Assembly (NCBI RefSeq): GCF_000219125.1
Contig: NZ_AFGF01000066.1
Span: forward strand, 1 to 47,695
Reading direction: 5' to 3'
Length of the DNA: 47,695 nucleotides
Source: Acetonema longum DSM 6540
Lineage (GTDB): Bacteria > Bacillota > Negativicutes > Sporomusales > Acetonemataceae
Position numbers and translations under genes: made by a program. Shown here in pieces: positions 1 to 8,483 of the stretch (positions are counted from its first letter, which is position 1; every line of letters starts with the position of its first letter). Under the pieces are notes generated by a model. That model was not told where the DNA came from. It did no database searches and saw only the letters and a list, made by a program, of their open reading frames with translations.

Positions 1-4
1 GCAA

Positions 5-382
5 TTAGTAAGCAGCAATCACCTCTATCTCGACGCTCACATCGCGAGGCAATCGGGCAATCTGAACCGCCGAGCGAGCAGGCTGATCACTGGCAAAAAA
101 TTCGCCATAGATTTGGTTCATAGAGGCAAAATCATTCATATCCTTTAAAAAAACCGTTGTCTTGACTACGTTTTGGAAGGTCAGTTTTTCGTGTTCCAGC
201 AAAGCCTTTATGTTATTTAATACCTGGCGGGTCTGCATGTCAATGCCGCCATAAACGACCTGCCCCGTGACAGGATCAAGGGGAATCTGGCCCGATAAGA
301 ATAATAAACCACCGGCCTTAACTCCCTGAGAATAAGGGCCGATAGCCTGAGGCGCCCGGTCCGTTTTTATAATGGTTTTCAT
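5..382 (-). CDS. ridA: RidA/YjgF-family enamine/imine deaminase
   Basis: 125-aa protein that aligns end to end with the RidA (YjgF/YER057c/UK114) family. These enzymes hydrolyse reactive 2-aminoacrylate-type enamines or imines released by PLP enzymes. The N-terminal APQAIGPYSQ and the C-terminal RSAVQIARLPRDVSVEIE blocks are family signatures and include the conserved Arg and Glu of the intersubunit active site. I chose ATG at 382 over an in-frame TTG at 385 because AGGAGG lies 9 nt before the ATG. The gene sits downstream of the hydrogenase operon on the same strand, 112 bp after the hyfHI stop, so cotranscription is possible but not shown. Cytosolic trimer by family knowledge. Family assignment is secure; the physiological substrate is not predictable. 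Confidence 0.95.
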   Translation of the reverse strand: MKTIIKTDRAPQAIGPYSQGVKAGGLLFLSGQIPLDPVTGQVVYGGIDMQTRQVLNNIKALLEHEKLTFQNVVKTTVFLKDMNDFASMNQIYGEFFASDQPARSAVQIARLPRDVSVEIEVIAAY

Positions 383-494
383 CAATACAATCCTCCTGCT
401 TGCCGCTTCAGCAAATGCCCAAGCGACCTGATCGTTATAAACCTACTTATAAACTTCTACAAGACAGGAAAAAACCCTTTTTACTGTTTATTTT

Positions 495-1226
495 TTACAG
501 TCTGTCAAGAGCCAATAGCAGCCCGTATAACAATGCCTGAGGCTTAGGCGGGCATCCCGGAACATAAATATCCACCGGAATCAGTCCATCCACCCTGCCC
601 CGCATAGCATAACCGGAACCGAAGGTCTGCCCGCCGGCGGCGCAGGCACCTACTGCCATGACCAGTTTAGGATGAGGCACCGCCTCATAGGTCATCAGCA
701 GCGCCTGGGTCAGATTGCGGGTCACCACGCCGGTAACCATTAACATGTCGGCATGCCGCGGCGAAGCTACAAAATCAATGCCATATTGCTGCAAATCATA
801 AACCGGATTTAACAAAGCCGACATTTCAAAATCACAGGCGTTACAGGAGCCGGCATCCAGATGACGTATATGAAGCGACCGACCGAGAACGGCGCGAATT
901 TTACAGGCCACCTGGGAAGAAACCTCCTCCGGGTCCAGAGAACCGGTCAGAGTTGCCATCTGAAAATGGCCGGTCTGCACCAGTGCTTTTTCCTCACACT
1001 GATTTACACATTGGCCGCAAAAAATACAGCTGTTGTGGTCAATCACCGGCTTATCGCCTTCCAACCGCAAGGCCCGTACAGGACAAGCATGTTCGCAGGC
1101 CCGGCAACCGGAACAGCCCGTCTGCCTGAAGACTACTTCACCCCGGGAACGCGCCGGCGGGATAGCCTGATCCATAGTCTCGGTTACGGTGCCGGTGTAC
1201 AAAATTTTATGCAGAATACCAAGCAT
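495..1226 (-). CDS. Hydrogenase-4 electron-transfer subunit: HyfH ferredoxin fused to HyfI small subunit
   Basis: 243 aa. Residues 38-48 (CxxCxxCxxxCP) and 67-77 (CxxCxxCxxxC) form an 8Fe ferredoxin module like HyfH/NuoI. From about residue 110 the protein is a NuoB-like [NiFe]-hydrogenase small subunit, with proximal-cluster ligands at C128, C131, C194 and C225 (GSCNACDFE, GACAAGG, PGCPPKP). The CxxC spacing at 128-131 is hydrogenase-like; NuoB of Complex I has adjacent cysteines. In E. coli HyfH and HyfI are separate proteins of roughly 180 and 250 aa, so this is a compact fusion. Start ATG 1226 is preceded by AAGGAGGG; upstream in-frame codons overlap hyfG. Last gene of the hyf operon, 25 bp after hyfG. 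By family it passes electrons between ferredoxin-type donors and the Ni-Fe site at the membrane arm. Confidence 0.9.
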   Translation of the reverse strand: MLGILHKILYTGTVTETMDQAIPPARSRGEVVFRQTGCSGCRACEHACPVRALRLEGDKPVIDHNSCIFCGQCVNQCEEKALVQTGHFQMATLTGSLDPEEVSSQVACKIRAVLGRSLHIRHLDAGSCNACDFEMSALLNPVYDLQQYGIDFVASPRHADMLMVTGVVTRNLTQALLMTYEAVPHPKLVMAVGACAAGGQTFGSGYAMRGRVDGLIPVDIYVPGCPPKPQALLYGLLLALDRL

Positions 1227-1251
1227 CGGCAGAACCCTCCTTTTCCCTCTT

Positions 1252-2790
1252 CTAACGATCCAGACAGGCGTAGCATAACTCAAAACTCTTATTGATCAAG
1301 GGAAAATCCGGAATGATATTTTGGGGAACAGCTACAGCTAATGCCGGCCAGTTAGGGTAAGATGCGGAACGCACGAAGAGACGGTAGATCCGGTTTTCAG
1401 TTCCGGCCATCACCCAGTGTAGATTGCCGCCCCGGGCTGATTCACTCCAGCCGAAAGCGCTGCGATAAGGTTCCACAGTTCCGATCTCCGCCCGCAGTGG
1501 ACCCGTCTGGCGAGCCAGTTTCGCCAATACTTCCCGAATGATGCCAATGGACTGAAAAGCCTCCTCAGCCCTGACGCCCAAGCGGGCAGCCACATCACCG
1601 GCTTTGTATACAGGCACTTTAAATTCAAATTCAGCATACCCGGAATAGGGAAAATCCCGCCGCATGTCGGTGCTGACCCCGGAGGCCCGGGCCGCTACTC
1701 CTACCAGACTCAGATCCAGCGCAACATGCCGAGGGACAATGCCGGTAGTTTCCACCCGATTGCGGAAGGCCTCACTGTCTTTCAGCATCATGATCAGCTC
1801 CCGGAAATCGCCTTCCAGCGAACGCAAGACATGATGGATATCCTGGGACAATTCACGGGTAAGATCCATGGCAACCCCGCCGGGCACGATCCAGCCCCGC
1901 AAAAAGCGGTTACCGGTCAAAGCTTCATTCAGACGCATCAATTTTTCTTTGAGGCGGGATCCGTGGCTGGTACCTACGGCAAAACCCAAGCCGGCACAAA
2001 TATTGCCCACATCTCCCACATGGTTATATAACCGTTCCAGCTCAGCAGCCAGAATTCGCAAATACTGAGCCCGGCCGGGCGCCGCCGTCCTAGTGAGAGC
2101 CTCCACCGCCTGGCTGTATGACAGGGCATTAGACACCGAACAAGCGCCGCAAATTCTCTCCACCTGAAAAATAGCCTGATCCAGCGGTATCCCTTCCACC
2201 GCTTTCTCGATGCCCCGGTGGGTATAAAACAATTTGGCTTCCAGATGGATCATATGCTCGCCGGCCTGGCTAAAACGAAAATGACCCGGCTCAATGATAC
2301 CGGCATGAATCGGTCCTACCGGCACTTCAAAAACTCCTTCGCCTGTTACCTGAGGCGTAGGATAATCATTTTCCATGGTTAATACGCTTGTATTCACTGG
2401 AAAATCCTTACGCAGAGGATACAGGCCGGCAGGCCAGTTTTCATGCAGCACAAGGGGCCTGAGATCAGGATGATCCAAAGGGTTTAGCCCGAATAAATCG
2501 TGTATCTCCCGTTCATACCAGGCAGCAGCCGGAATGATGGGCGTCAGGGAGGGAAACTCGGCCGGACCTTCCGCCGGCAGAGTTGCTTTCACTACATGAA
2601 AAGACTGAGGCTCGTCCAGGGCTGTAAAAATGCAATAAATCGCAAAGGCCCCCCGAATCTGGCGTTCATCATTGGCAAACATGGCTGAAAGCATCCGCTG
2701 CCCGTTTTTATATACAGTATTAGCGGCAACGCGAAAGTTGGCCGCAGTCGCTTCCAATGTATGGACCTGGGTTTCCTGCATCTTGCTCAT
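1252..2790 (-). CDS. hyfG: Hydrogenase-4 large subunit (HyfG-like, NuoC-NuoD fusion)
   Basis: 512 aa. Residues 1-130 are NuoC-like (YEREIHDLFGL at 92-102). Residues 150-512 are the NuoD-like catalytic domain. Both [NiFe] ligand pairs are present: RICGAC (C214, C217) and ELCYACLDR at the extreme C terminus (C506, C509). This separates it from Complex I NuoD, which lacks them. The protein ends at the Arg where other large subunits are cut after Ni insertion, so there is no C-terminal extension for a HycI-type protease. Usual DPC before the third Cys is ELC here. Start ATG 2790 overlaps the hyfF stop as TGATG, with GGGGAG just upstream; the longer reading frame upstream lies inside hyfF. Reaction by family: proton reduction or H2 oxidation coupled to ion translocation. 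Confidence 0.93.
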   Translation of the reverse strand: MSKMQETQVHTLEATAANFRVAANTVYKNGQRMLSAMFANDERQIRGAFAIYCIFTALDEPQSFHVVKATLPAEGPAEFPSLTPIIPAAAWYEREIHDLFGLNPLDHPDLRPLVLHENWPAGLYPLRKDFPVNTSVLTMENDYPTPQVTGEGVFEVPVGPIHAGIIEPGHFRFSQAGEHMIHLEAKLFYTHRGIEKAVEGIPLDQAIFQVERICGACSVSNALSYSQAVEALTRTAAPGRAQYLRILAAELERLYNHVGDVGNICAGLGFAVGTSHGSRLKEKLMRLNEALTGNRFLRGWIVPGGVAMDLTRELSQDIHHVLRSLEGDFRELIMMLKDSEAFRNRVETTGIVPRHVALDLSLVGVAARASGVSTDMRRDFPYSGYAEFEFKVPVYKAGDVAARLGVRAEEAFQSIGIIREVLAKLARQTGPLRAEIGTVEPYRSAFGWSESARGGNLHWVMAGTENRIYRLFVRSASYPNWPALAVAVPQNIIPDFPLINKSFELCYACLDR

Positions 2791-4289
2791 CAGACTCCCC
2801 CCTTCACAATAGCCGCAGCGCGGGTCAGCATCAGATACAACCATTCCGGCAGATAGAACCCGGATACCACCAGGACGGCCAGGGAGAAAATCACTGCCGC
2901 TATACTGCTGCCGGCGGCAGGCTGAACATGATGTTTGTAAGTGACCTGTCCGAAAGCCATACGCAGGCAATAATAGATCATGCCGGCGAACACGGCTACC
3001 AATAGAACCAAGACGCTGCTGCCGAGAAAGATGTTCCCGCTTTCAAAAGCCGCCCGGAGAATGACAAATTTACTGGTGAATACGCCAAAGGGCGGCGTAC
3101 CGGTAATCGCCAGCAAGCCCAGGACAAACATCCAGCCTGTAACCGGCATCTCCCTGACTAAACCGGAGATACGCATAATATATTTTGTATGATAGCCCTG
3201 GGTAATCATACCGGCCAGATAAAAGAGCGATGATTTAGCCAGAGCGTGATTCAGAACATGGAAAAGCGCCCCGAATATAGCCAGAGGCGTCCCAATCCCC
3301 AATCCTAAAGCTACAAGACCCATATGCTCCACACTGGAATAAGCCAGCAGCCGCTTCAGGTCATGCTGCACCAGAACAAACGGAATGGAAACAGCCACAC
3401 TGATGACGCCAAAAGCCAGCAGCAGCTGCTGGCCGAATAAAGGCCCCAAAGCTCCCTGCACGATAATCATATTGCGAATCAGGGCATACAAAGCGCAGGA
3501 TAACAAGGCGCCGGACAGCAGGCCGCTGACCGGTGACGGCGCCTGGCTGTGGGCATCAGGCAGCCAGGTGTGCATGGGGGCTAAACCGGCTTTTGTGCCG
3601 TAACCCACCAGCAAAAACACAAAAGAGAGTTTGATCAATCCCGGATCCAGCAGGTCGGCATGATCCCGCAAAGATAGCCAGCTCAAGGCATGATCACCGC
3701 CGCCCACAGCATTCACCTGAGTATAATACAGCAGAATGGTTCCCAAGAGAGCCAGACAGATTCCCACCGTGCATACCATCACATACTTCCAGGCCGCCTC
3801 CAGGGCAGAACGGTTAAAGTAAAAGGCTACCAACAAAGCGCTGGCCAGAGTGGTGGCTTCCACTGCCACCCAGATTAACCCCAGGTTCTCCACCATTAGG
3901 ACAACCAGCATGGTGAAGATGAATAATTGCAAAAGCGCATAGTAGCGTGACAGCATCCGGGCGGATAAATGTCCATGCTCCAATTCACGCCGCATATAAG
4001 AAAGAGAAAACCAGGCAGCTGTGAAGGATAAGGTTCCTATTACCAGCAGCATCGTCGCGTTGAGCGCATCCAGATAAAACATGCCGGTCTGGATCATCCC
4101 CCGGGCCGCAACGATATATACCACTCCCCAGACCATAACAAAAGTCAAAGCGCTGCTCCCCAGATTCATCCAGCCCAATCTGCCGGCAGGCATGGACAGC
4201 AAAGAGAATCCTCCGGTCAAAAGCGGAATTGCCAGCAGCAAACATAACAGTTCAAATATGACAGGCATAAGCGAGGTTACTATGTCCAT
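2790..4289 (-). CDS. hyfF: Hydrogenase-4 membrane subunit HyfF (NuoN/MrpD-like antiporter)
   Basis: 499-aa polytopic membrane protein with about 14 hydrophobic segments. It has the proton-conducting antiporter core: a GTKAGLAPMHTWLPDAHSQAPSP block and later DLKRLLAYSSVEHMG and FHVLNHALAKSSLF blocks, carrying the Lys and His residues conserved in NuoL/M/N and Mrp subunits. ATG 4289 is chosen because the longer reading frame runs into the repeat element at 4353-4590; its ribosome site is weak (GGTGA), and GTG codons 18-21 nt upstream are possible alternatives. It overlaps hyfG by one base. Separated from hyfE by about 300 bp holding the repeat element, the only large gap in this operon, so expression of hyfF-G-HI after the insertion may differ from hyfB-C-E. 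Confidence 0.9.
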   Translation of the reverse strand: MDIVTSLMPVIFELLCLLLAIPLLTGGFSLLSMPAGRLGWMNLGSSALTFVMVWGVVYIVAARGMIQTGMFYLDALNATMLLVIGTLSFTAAWFSLSYMRRELEHGHLSARMLSRYYALLQLFIFTMLVVLMVENLGLIWVAVEATTLASALLVAFYFNRSALEAAWKYVMVCTVGICLALLGTILLYYTQVNAVGGGDHALSWLSLRDHADLLDPGLIKLSFVFLLVGYGTKAGLAPMHTWLPDAHSQAPSPVSGLLSGALLSCALYALIRNMIIVQGALGPLFGQQLLLAFGVISVAVSIPFVLVQHDLKRLLAYSSVEHMGLVALGLGIGTPLAIFGALFHVLNHALAKSSLFYLAGMITQGYHTKYIMRISGLVREMPVTGWMFVLGLLAITGTPPFGVFTSKFVILRAAFESGNIFLGSSVLVLLVAVFAGMIYYCLRMAFGQVTYKHHVQPAAGSSIAAVIFSLAVLVVSGFYLPEWLYLMLTRAAAIVKGGV

Positions 4290-4352
4290 TGTAATAAATT
4301 TCACCACTTTCGTCCGGCAATCGTTCTCAAACCCGTCTTTAACCTCGAATTT

Positions 4353-4590
4353 GGGACCGTTCAAAAAGGTTCAGATGCGAGGTGCGACGAGGACGGGCGT
4401 GAGACTGTACGTTCGCAGGGTACGTTGATACTAGAGAGATGCGAAGCATCATGAGATCAGGAAGAAAGCAGGTCGCGTTTCGGCGTAGTCACAGCAAAAT
4501 ATCTATTGCCTAGAATCCGAACGGAGACGCTTTCTGACTGAGCCCGCCCGCAGGAGGAAACGACGCAGATGGGCCTTTTTCAACGGTCCC
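4353..4590. repeat. 238-bp MITE-like inverted-repeat element between hyfE and hyfF
   Basis: The ends are inverted repeats: perfect GGGACCGTT at 4353-4361 against AACGGTCCC at 4582-4590. The similarity continues imperfectly for about 28 bp per side (C/G, then AAAAAGG, then a degenerate CAGATGC-like stretch). There is no credible protein inside. Internal sequence contains a GATGCGAAGCATC palindrome. A shorter, decayed relative lies at 20187-20328. The right end directly touches the TAG stop of hyfE. No clear target-site duplication is visible. I recall similar GACCGTTGAAAAAGG-ended repeats in Sporomusaceae genomes, but cannot verify it here. Likely a non-autonomous mobile repeat; no transposase for it is in the window. 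Confidence 0.8.
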
Positions 4591-5226
4591 CTAACCCTTT
4601 AATTTTTCTAAGATACTAGTATCCGTGGACCAAAACGAAATTTTCAGGCGGTATGTGAGGATCACCAGCACTAATACGGCCACCAGTACATCGACAAAAA
4701 TACCCAATTCGATAATAAGCGGCAATCCCTTTGTGACAGACAAACCTACCAAATAGAGTCCATTTTCCATGGTAATCAAGCCAATGGTCTGCATCATCGC
4801 CTGATGACGGGTCATAATCAACAAGAGACCGATCATCATCAGAGACACGGCCGCAGCTAAGGCATCCCGGCTGAGTATTCCCGGCAGCGCCCGGTCAATC
4901 AGGATATAAGAAAAAAAGATCACTGTAGCCGCCGCCAAAGATGCGGCATTCGGGCTCAAAACAGGATTCCTCTCTTTTTCCTGGTGCAGCCTGCGTACCA
5001 GCCGCATTAAGGCGTAAGGAATCAGCACCGCCTTGATGGCAAACGTTAAAAACGCGGCAATGAACATGTGTACCTCGCCTGTCTCCCAGCCGATATAAAG
5101 ACAGGCCAAGGAAATAATGACGGACTGGACCAACAGGATTTCCACGGCGGTTTTTAACTTAATGGCACGAGTCTGCAAAAATGCGCCAAACAGCAAGAAG
5201 ATGGCAAACACATTCACGGGTTCCAC
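4591..5226 (-). CDS. hyfE: Hydrogenase-4 membrane subunit HyfE (NuoK-like)
   Basis: 211-aa membrane protein, close to E. coli HyfE (about 216 aa). It has about six hydrophobic helices; the C-terminal part resembles NuoK (TIGLITMENGLYLVGL, with the conserved membrane Glu in MENG and another in IELGIFVD). Start is GTG 5226, 6 bp after the hyfC stop; a second in-frame GTG at 5217 is possible because the ribosome site AAAAGG is very close to the first. The stop codon TAG is immediately followed on the coding strand by the inverted-repeat end of the 4353-4590 element. HyfE-type subunits occur in Hyf, not in the simpler Hyc formate hydrogenlyase, so this identifies the operon as hydrogenase-4-like. 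Confidence 0.88.
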   Translation of the reverse strand: MEPVNVFAIFLLFGAFLQTRAIKLKTAVEILLVQSVIISLACLYIGWETGEVHMFIAAFLTFAIKAVLIPYALMRLVRRLHQEKERNPVLSPNAASLAAATVIFFSYILIDRALPGILSRDALAAAVSLMMIGLLLIMTRHQAMMQTIGLITMENGLYLVGLSVTKGLPLIIELGIFVDVLVAVLVLVILTYRLKISFWSTDTSILEKLKG

Positions 5227-5232
5227 ATCCTT

Positions 5233-6138
5233 TTATTGCGCTACCAGCGCTAGTATCGACAGTAATCCCGAGACAGCCAGAAAACCGGGAACCCGGAATA
5301 GACGCATTTTATTGGTGCCGGTCTCCGCTATGCCCAGCAGTGCCGCCGCAAAAAAAAGCTTCAGCAAAAACCAGGCCGCTGTCGGAACCCATCCATGAAA
5401 CAAAGAAAACTTCCATGGCAGAAAGAACAGGACAAACAAGATTAAAATGATCAGCTGTTTCAGGGAAGCGGCCCAATGGATCAAACCCAGATAACGGCCG
5501 GAATACTCCAGGATCATCCCCTCATGGATCATAGTTAACTCCAGATGCGTATCAGGATTGTCAATGGGAACACGGCCGGTTTCAGCAATCATGATTATAC
5601 AGAAGGCGATCGCAGCAAATATATAGGGCAGTGAAAACGGCGTTTTTTCGGCGATAGCCGCCATCGACAATAAATTCGTGCTGTTGCTGCGCGTAGCCAC
5701 TGTCAGTAACGTCAGCAATAATAGCGGCTCAATTAAAACCGACAGATACATTTCCCGGGATCCGCCCATGCCGCCAAAGGTACTGCCGGCATCCAGCGAA
5801 GCCAGGACCATGAACAGACGGCCTGCCGCCAGGAGATAAATCAGCAGGAAGACATCAAAAGACCGGCTGGCGCTGCCGAACAGGGTAAGGGGCAACATAG
5901 CAGCCGCAGTCAGGGTCACGGTAAAGTAAACATAGGGGGATACCGGGAAAATAGCCGATATGGTGGGAGAAAACACGCTGTCTTTTTGCAGTAATTTGGC
6001 CAGATCGTAATAACTCTGCAGGAGCTTGGGGCCCCGGCGGTTCTGCAGCCTGGCTTTGACAATCTTTATGAAACCGGATAGCAAAGGGGCCAGCATCAAC
6101 AACAATAACGCCTGCATTATGATTTCAACATATTCCAT
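5233..6138 (-). CDS. hyfC: Hydrogenase-4 membrane anchor HyfC (NuoH-like)
   Basis: 301 aa, about eight transmembrane segments, NuoH/HycD/HyfC family. The signature loop KARLQNRRGPKLLQSYYDLAKLLQKD follows the first helix, and the conserved acidic loop ETGRVPIDNPDTHLELTMIHEGM sits near residue 190. NuoH-type subunits connect the hydrophilic hydrogenase arm to the antiporter subunits. Start ATG 6138 lies 2 bp after the hyfB stop, with GGGGTGG ahead of it; a longer in-frame reading overlaps hyfB and is unlikely. Part of the tightly packed hyfB-C-E block. Confidence 0.93.
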   Translation of the reverse strand: MEYVEIIMQALLLLMLAPLLSGFIKIVKARLQNRRGPKLLQSYYDLAKLLQKDSVFSPTISAIFPVSPYVYFTVTLTAAAMLPLTLFGSASRSFDVFLLIYLLAAGRLFMVLASLDAGSTFGGMGGSREMYLSVLIEPLLLLTLLTVATRSNSTNLLSMAAIAEKTPFSLPYIFAAIAFCIIMIAETGRVPIDNPDTHLELTMIHEGMILEYSGRYLGLIHWAASLKQLIILILFVLFFLPWKFSLFHGWVPTAAWFLLKLFFAAALLGIAETGTNKMRLFRVPGFLAVSGLLSILALVAQ

Positions 6139-6140
6139 AC

Positions 6141-8180
6141 TTACCACCCCGCACTCCAAAGCAGTAGCACCAGCGTAACAGCCATGATATATCCGATGTA
6201 AAGCTGCACGTTGCCGGCCTGCATTTTTTTCAGCCTGGTTGACCATTTAACAATTATCTGGCCCAAGGGATGATATAACCGCTCGGTAAATACGTTATAC
6301 ACCGCAGTGTAGTAACTCAAAACTCTCCCGTGGTAGCGTTGAGCATTGCCATCCGCCAGCGTTTCTCTCTGCGGCGGCAACAGACGGCGGAACGCTATCT
6401 GCACCGGCTTGGAAAAACCGACGGCCGAATATTCCATGCGGGCGTCAGGCACAATACCGCAGGTCCAGGTCTCCCCTGTCGTTTTGACCGGCCGCCCCCT
6501 GAGGCGAAACAGCAGCCAGCCGATACACAGATTCAGCAACAGCAAGGGCAGCAAACCGGGAATATGGCTGCCCGCCGCCAGCGAACCTATTTGCCAGGTT
6601 AGTCCTCCCTGCCAGGGGAAGGTCATGGCGGCCTCCTGCATACGGCCGTAGCCGACCAGCATCAATTGCAAAGACGCAAGGATCGGTTGCGGCCAAAGCC
6701 CCAGTCCAAGGCAAAAAAGCGCCAATATACCCATAGGAGCCAGCATAAAGGGCGAAACCTCTCTGGCCTTCCGCCCCTGCAGGCTGCGCGGCTTGCCGAG
6801 AAAAGCAATGCCATAGGCTTTGGCAAAGGCCGCCAGGGCCAAAGCCCCGCTTAATCCCAGCAAAGCTATAAACACGGCGGCTGTAAGCCGGCCAATTGCC
6901 CCCGGTATTACCTGTTCAATGAAAAATAGCGATTGATAAACGAGCCACTCACTCATAAAGCCATTAAAGGGAGGCAGGGCGGTGATACTCACGGCTCCGA
7001 TCAAACACACGAAAGAGGTATAAGGCATGGACTTAGCCAATCCTCCCATACGCTCCAGTTCATTAGTCCCGGTTGCGCGAATCACAGCGCCTGAGGCCAT
7101 AAACAATAAAGACTTAAATACGGCATGATTGAAGGCATGCAGCAGAACAGCAGTCCAGGCCAAGGCCGCCAACCCTTCCTGCCCCCTGCCGGAAAACAAT
7201 AGGGCCGCCCCAATACCCAGCAGCATGATGCCGATATTTTCTACACTGGAATAAGCGAACAGCCGTTTAATGTTATTGGACAGGAGAGCGTATAAAATCC
7301 CCATTACGGCTGATACTCCGCCTAAACAAAGCACCATGCCTCCCCACCAGGTTGGTCCTTGTCCCAAAAAGTCAAGAAAAAAGCGAGCCATACCGTATAC
7401 AGCGGTTTTCATCATGACTCCGGACATCAGAGCGGAAATATGGCTGGGAGCCGCGGTATAAGCCCGGGGCAGCCAGACATGAAAGGGTATCATACCCGCC
7501 TTAATACCAAATCCCAGAAAGGCTGTCAGGAAAACCCCGTTGCGGACTGTCTCATTCTTATAAGCTGCTGCCAAAGCCGTAAAATCCATTGTTCCCGCTG
7601 CCTGCACCAATAAAAGAAAGGCAATGATCACCAAGGCTGTCCCGATATGGGTCATGATCATGTATATAAATGCGGTCCGGGTTGTCCCCGGCTTCTCATG
7701 TTCAAAGTTAACCAGCAGAAATGATATAACCGCCATGACCTCCCAGGCGATTAAAAAAGCCATAGCCTGACTGAGGGTCAATACCAAAGCAATAGACAAA
7801 AGAAACGCGTTAAACAACGCTGTCAGAAGAGGCAATTGTCCGGCTTGATACTGCCGGCAGTAACCCACAGCATACAGACTGATACAAAACCCCGCGACAC
7901 CCATTAACAGCAAAAAATGCGCCGACAACAAATCAACCCGTACTGAGACCGGCCCTAAAATTTCTACTGCCGGCAAAACAATCACTAAACTTTCCGCTAT
8001 TCCGGAAAAATTAGAGATCATAATAAAGATTGCGCAAAGTCCGGCAGCGAGACACCCCATAGCGGCCAAACCATGCGCAATGATATTCAGTGTGCCCGGG
8101 TTTCTTCGGATCACAAGCGGAGACATCGCACCGGCGCCAAACAGTGCCAGCGTCGCCCAAAATAAATAACCAGCAATCAT
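6141..8180 (-). CDS. hyfB: Hydrogenase-4 membrane subunit HyfB (NuoL/HycC-like antiporter)
   Basis: 679 aa, polytopic. It carries the NuoL/M core: WEVMAVISFLLVNFEHE with the helix 5 Glu, GFGIKAGMIPFHVWLPRAYTAAPS with the helix 7 Lys, and NIKRLFAYSSVENIGIM. The C-terminal 100 residues contain the lateral region and a final helix, as in HyfB/HycC. First gene of the operon; ATG 8180 has AAGGTGGG upstream. The operon has hyfB, C, E, F, G and a fused HI, but no hyfD (second NuoN-like antiporter) and no hyfA ferredoxin. No formate dehydrogenase or maturation gene is in the window, so the electron donor is unknown. Confidence 0.92.
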   Translation of the reverse strand: MIAGYLFWATLALFGAGAMSPLVIRRNPGTLNIIAHGLAAMGCLAAGLCAIFIMISNFSGIAESLVIVLPAVEILGPVSVRVDLLSAHFLLLMGVAGFCISLYAVGYCRQYQAGQLPLLTALFNAFLLSIALVLTLSQAMAFLIAWEVMAVISFLLVNFEHEKPGTTRTAFIYMIMTHIGTALVIIAFLLLVQAAGTMDFTALAAAYKNETVRNGVFLTAFLGFGIKAGMIPFHVWLPRAYTAAPSHISALMSGVMMKTAVYGMARFFLDFLGQGPTWWGGMVLCLGGVSAVMGILYALLSNNIKRLFAYSSVENIGIMLLGIGAALLFSGRGQEGLAALAWTAVLLHAFNHAVFKSLLFMASGAVIRATGTNELERMGGLAKSMPYTSFVCLIGAVSITALPPFNGFMSEWLVYQSLFFIEQVIPGAIGRLTAAVFIALLGLSGALALAAFAKAYGIAFLGKPRSLQGRKAREVSPFMLAPMGILALFCLGLGLWPQPILASLQLMLVGYGRMQEAAMTFPWQGGLTWQIGSLAAGSHIPGLLPLLLLNLCIGWLLFRLRGRPVKTTGETWTCGIVPDARMEYSAVGFSKPVQIAFRRLLPPQRETLADGNAQRYHGRVLSYYTAVYNVFTERLYHPLGQIIVKWSTRLKKMQAGNVQLYIGYIMAVTLVLLLWSAGW

Positions 8181-8198
8181 GCCTTTGTTCCCACCTTA

Positions 8199-8240
8199 AT
8201 CACTTGATGAAGTGATAATGATAATAACGTTTTCATTCTA
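8199..8240 (-). promoter_or_regulatory. Operator-like dyad and Fur-like repeats in the hyf operon leader
   Basis: Upstream of hyfB there is a perfect dyad ATCACTTGATGAAGTGAT (8199-8216). It overlaps two head-to-tail GATAAT hexamers (8214-8225), two thirds of the classical three-hexamer Fur consensus. A possible -10 (TAGAAT in the minus direction, 8235-8240) would place transcription start next to these motifs; its -35 partner (TTTACC about 19 nt away) is weak. The rest of the 303-bp gap between hyfB and the next gene holds only the terminator at 8430-8457. Regulator identity is a guess; the dyad itself is seen. Confidence 0.4.
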
Positions 8241-8429
8241 TCATAAATAGCCGCGAAAAGGTAAAGTGCTGCCAACGGATTTTAGCTTGAAATACCGAAT
8301 GCCAGCCAACTAAACGATATTAGACAAACATTTGATCGTATGGCGCAATAAAGCGTCAGTTTGGTACCTTATTCAGCGATGTGGCTCATCTGTCTTTCAG
8401 AAAAGTCTGCGCCCGCAGGACCACAAAGG

Positions 8430-8457
8430 AAAAATCCCGCCATATGACGGGATTTTT
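8430..8457 (-). terminator. Intrinsic terminator after the hutP-like gene
   Basis: Ten-bp perfect stem AAAAATCCCG / CGGGATTTTT with an 8-nt loop, 26 bp past the stop of the HutP-family gene. It has U-tracts in both directions, so it may also stop rightward readthrough. Confidence 0.85.
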
Positions 8458-8483
8458 CTCCTTTGCAGCGAATCGTGACCGCT

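Noticed and set aside
861-1295. Plus-strand frame opposite hyfHI and similar long antisense frames elsewhere
   Set aside because: They lie opposite well-supported genes, lack ribosome sites and show no family features.
1252-2790. Complex I NuoD rather than a hydrogenase large subunit
   Set aside because: All four [NiFe] ligand cysteines are present, and the small subunit has hydrogenase-like CxxC spacing.
4353-4590. Protein-coding content in the repeat element
   Set aside because: No open frame of meaningful length; the hyfF frame extension into it uses a TTG inside the inverted repeat.
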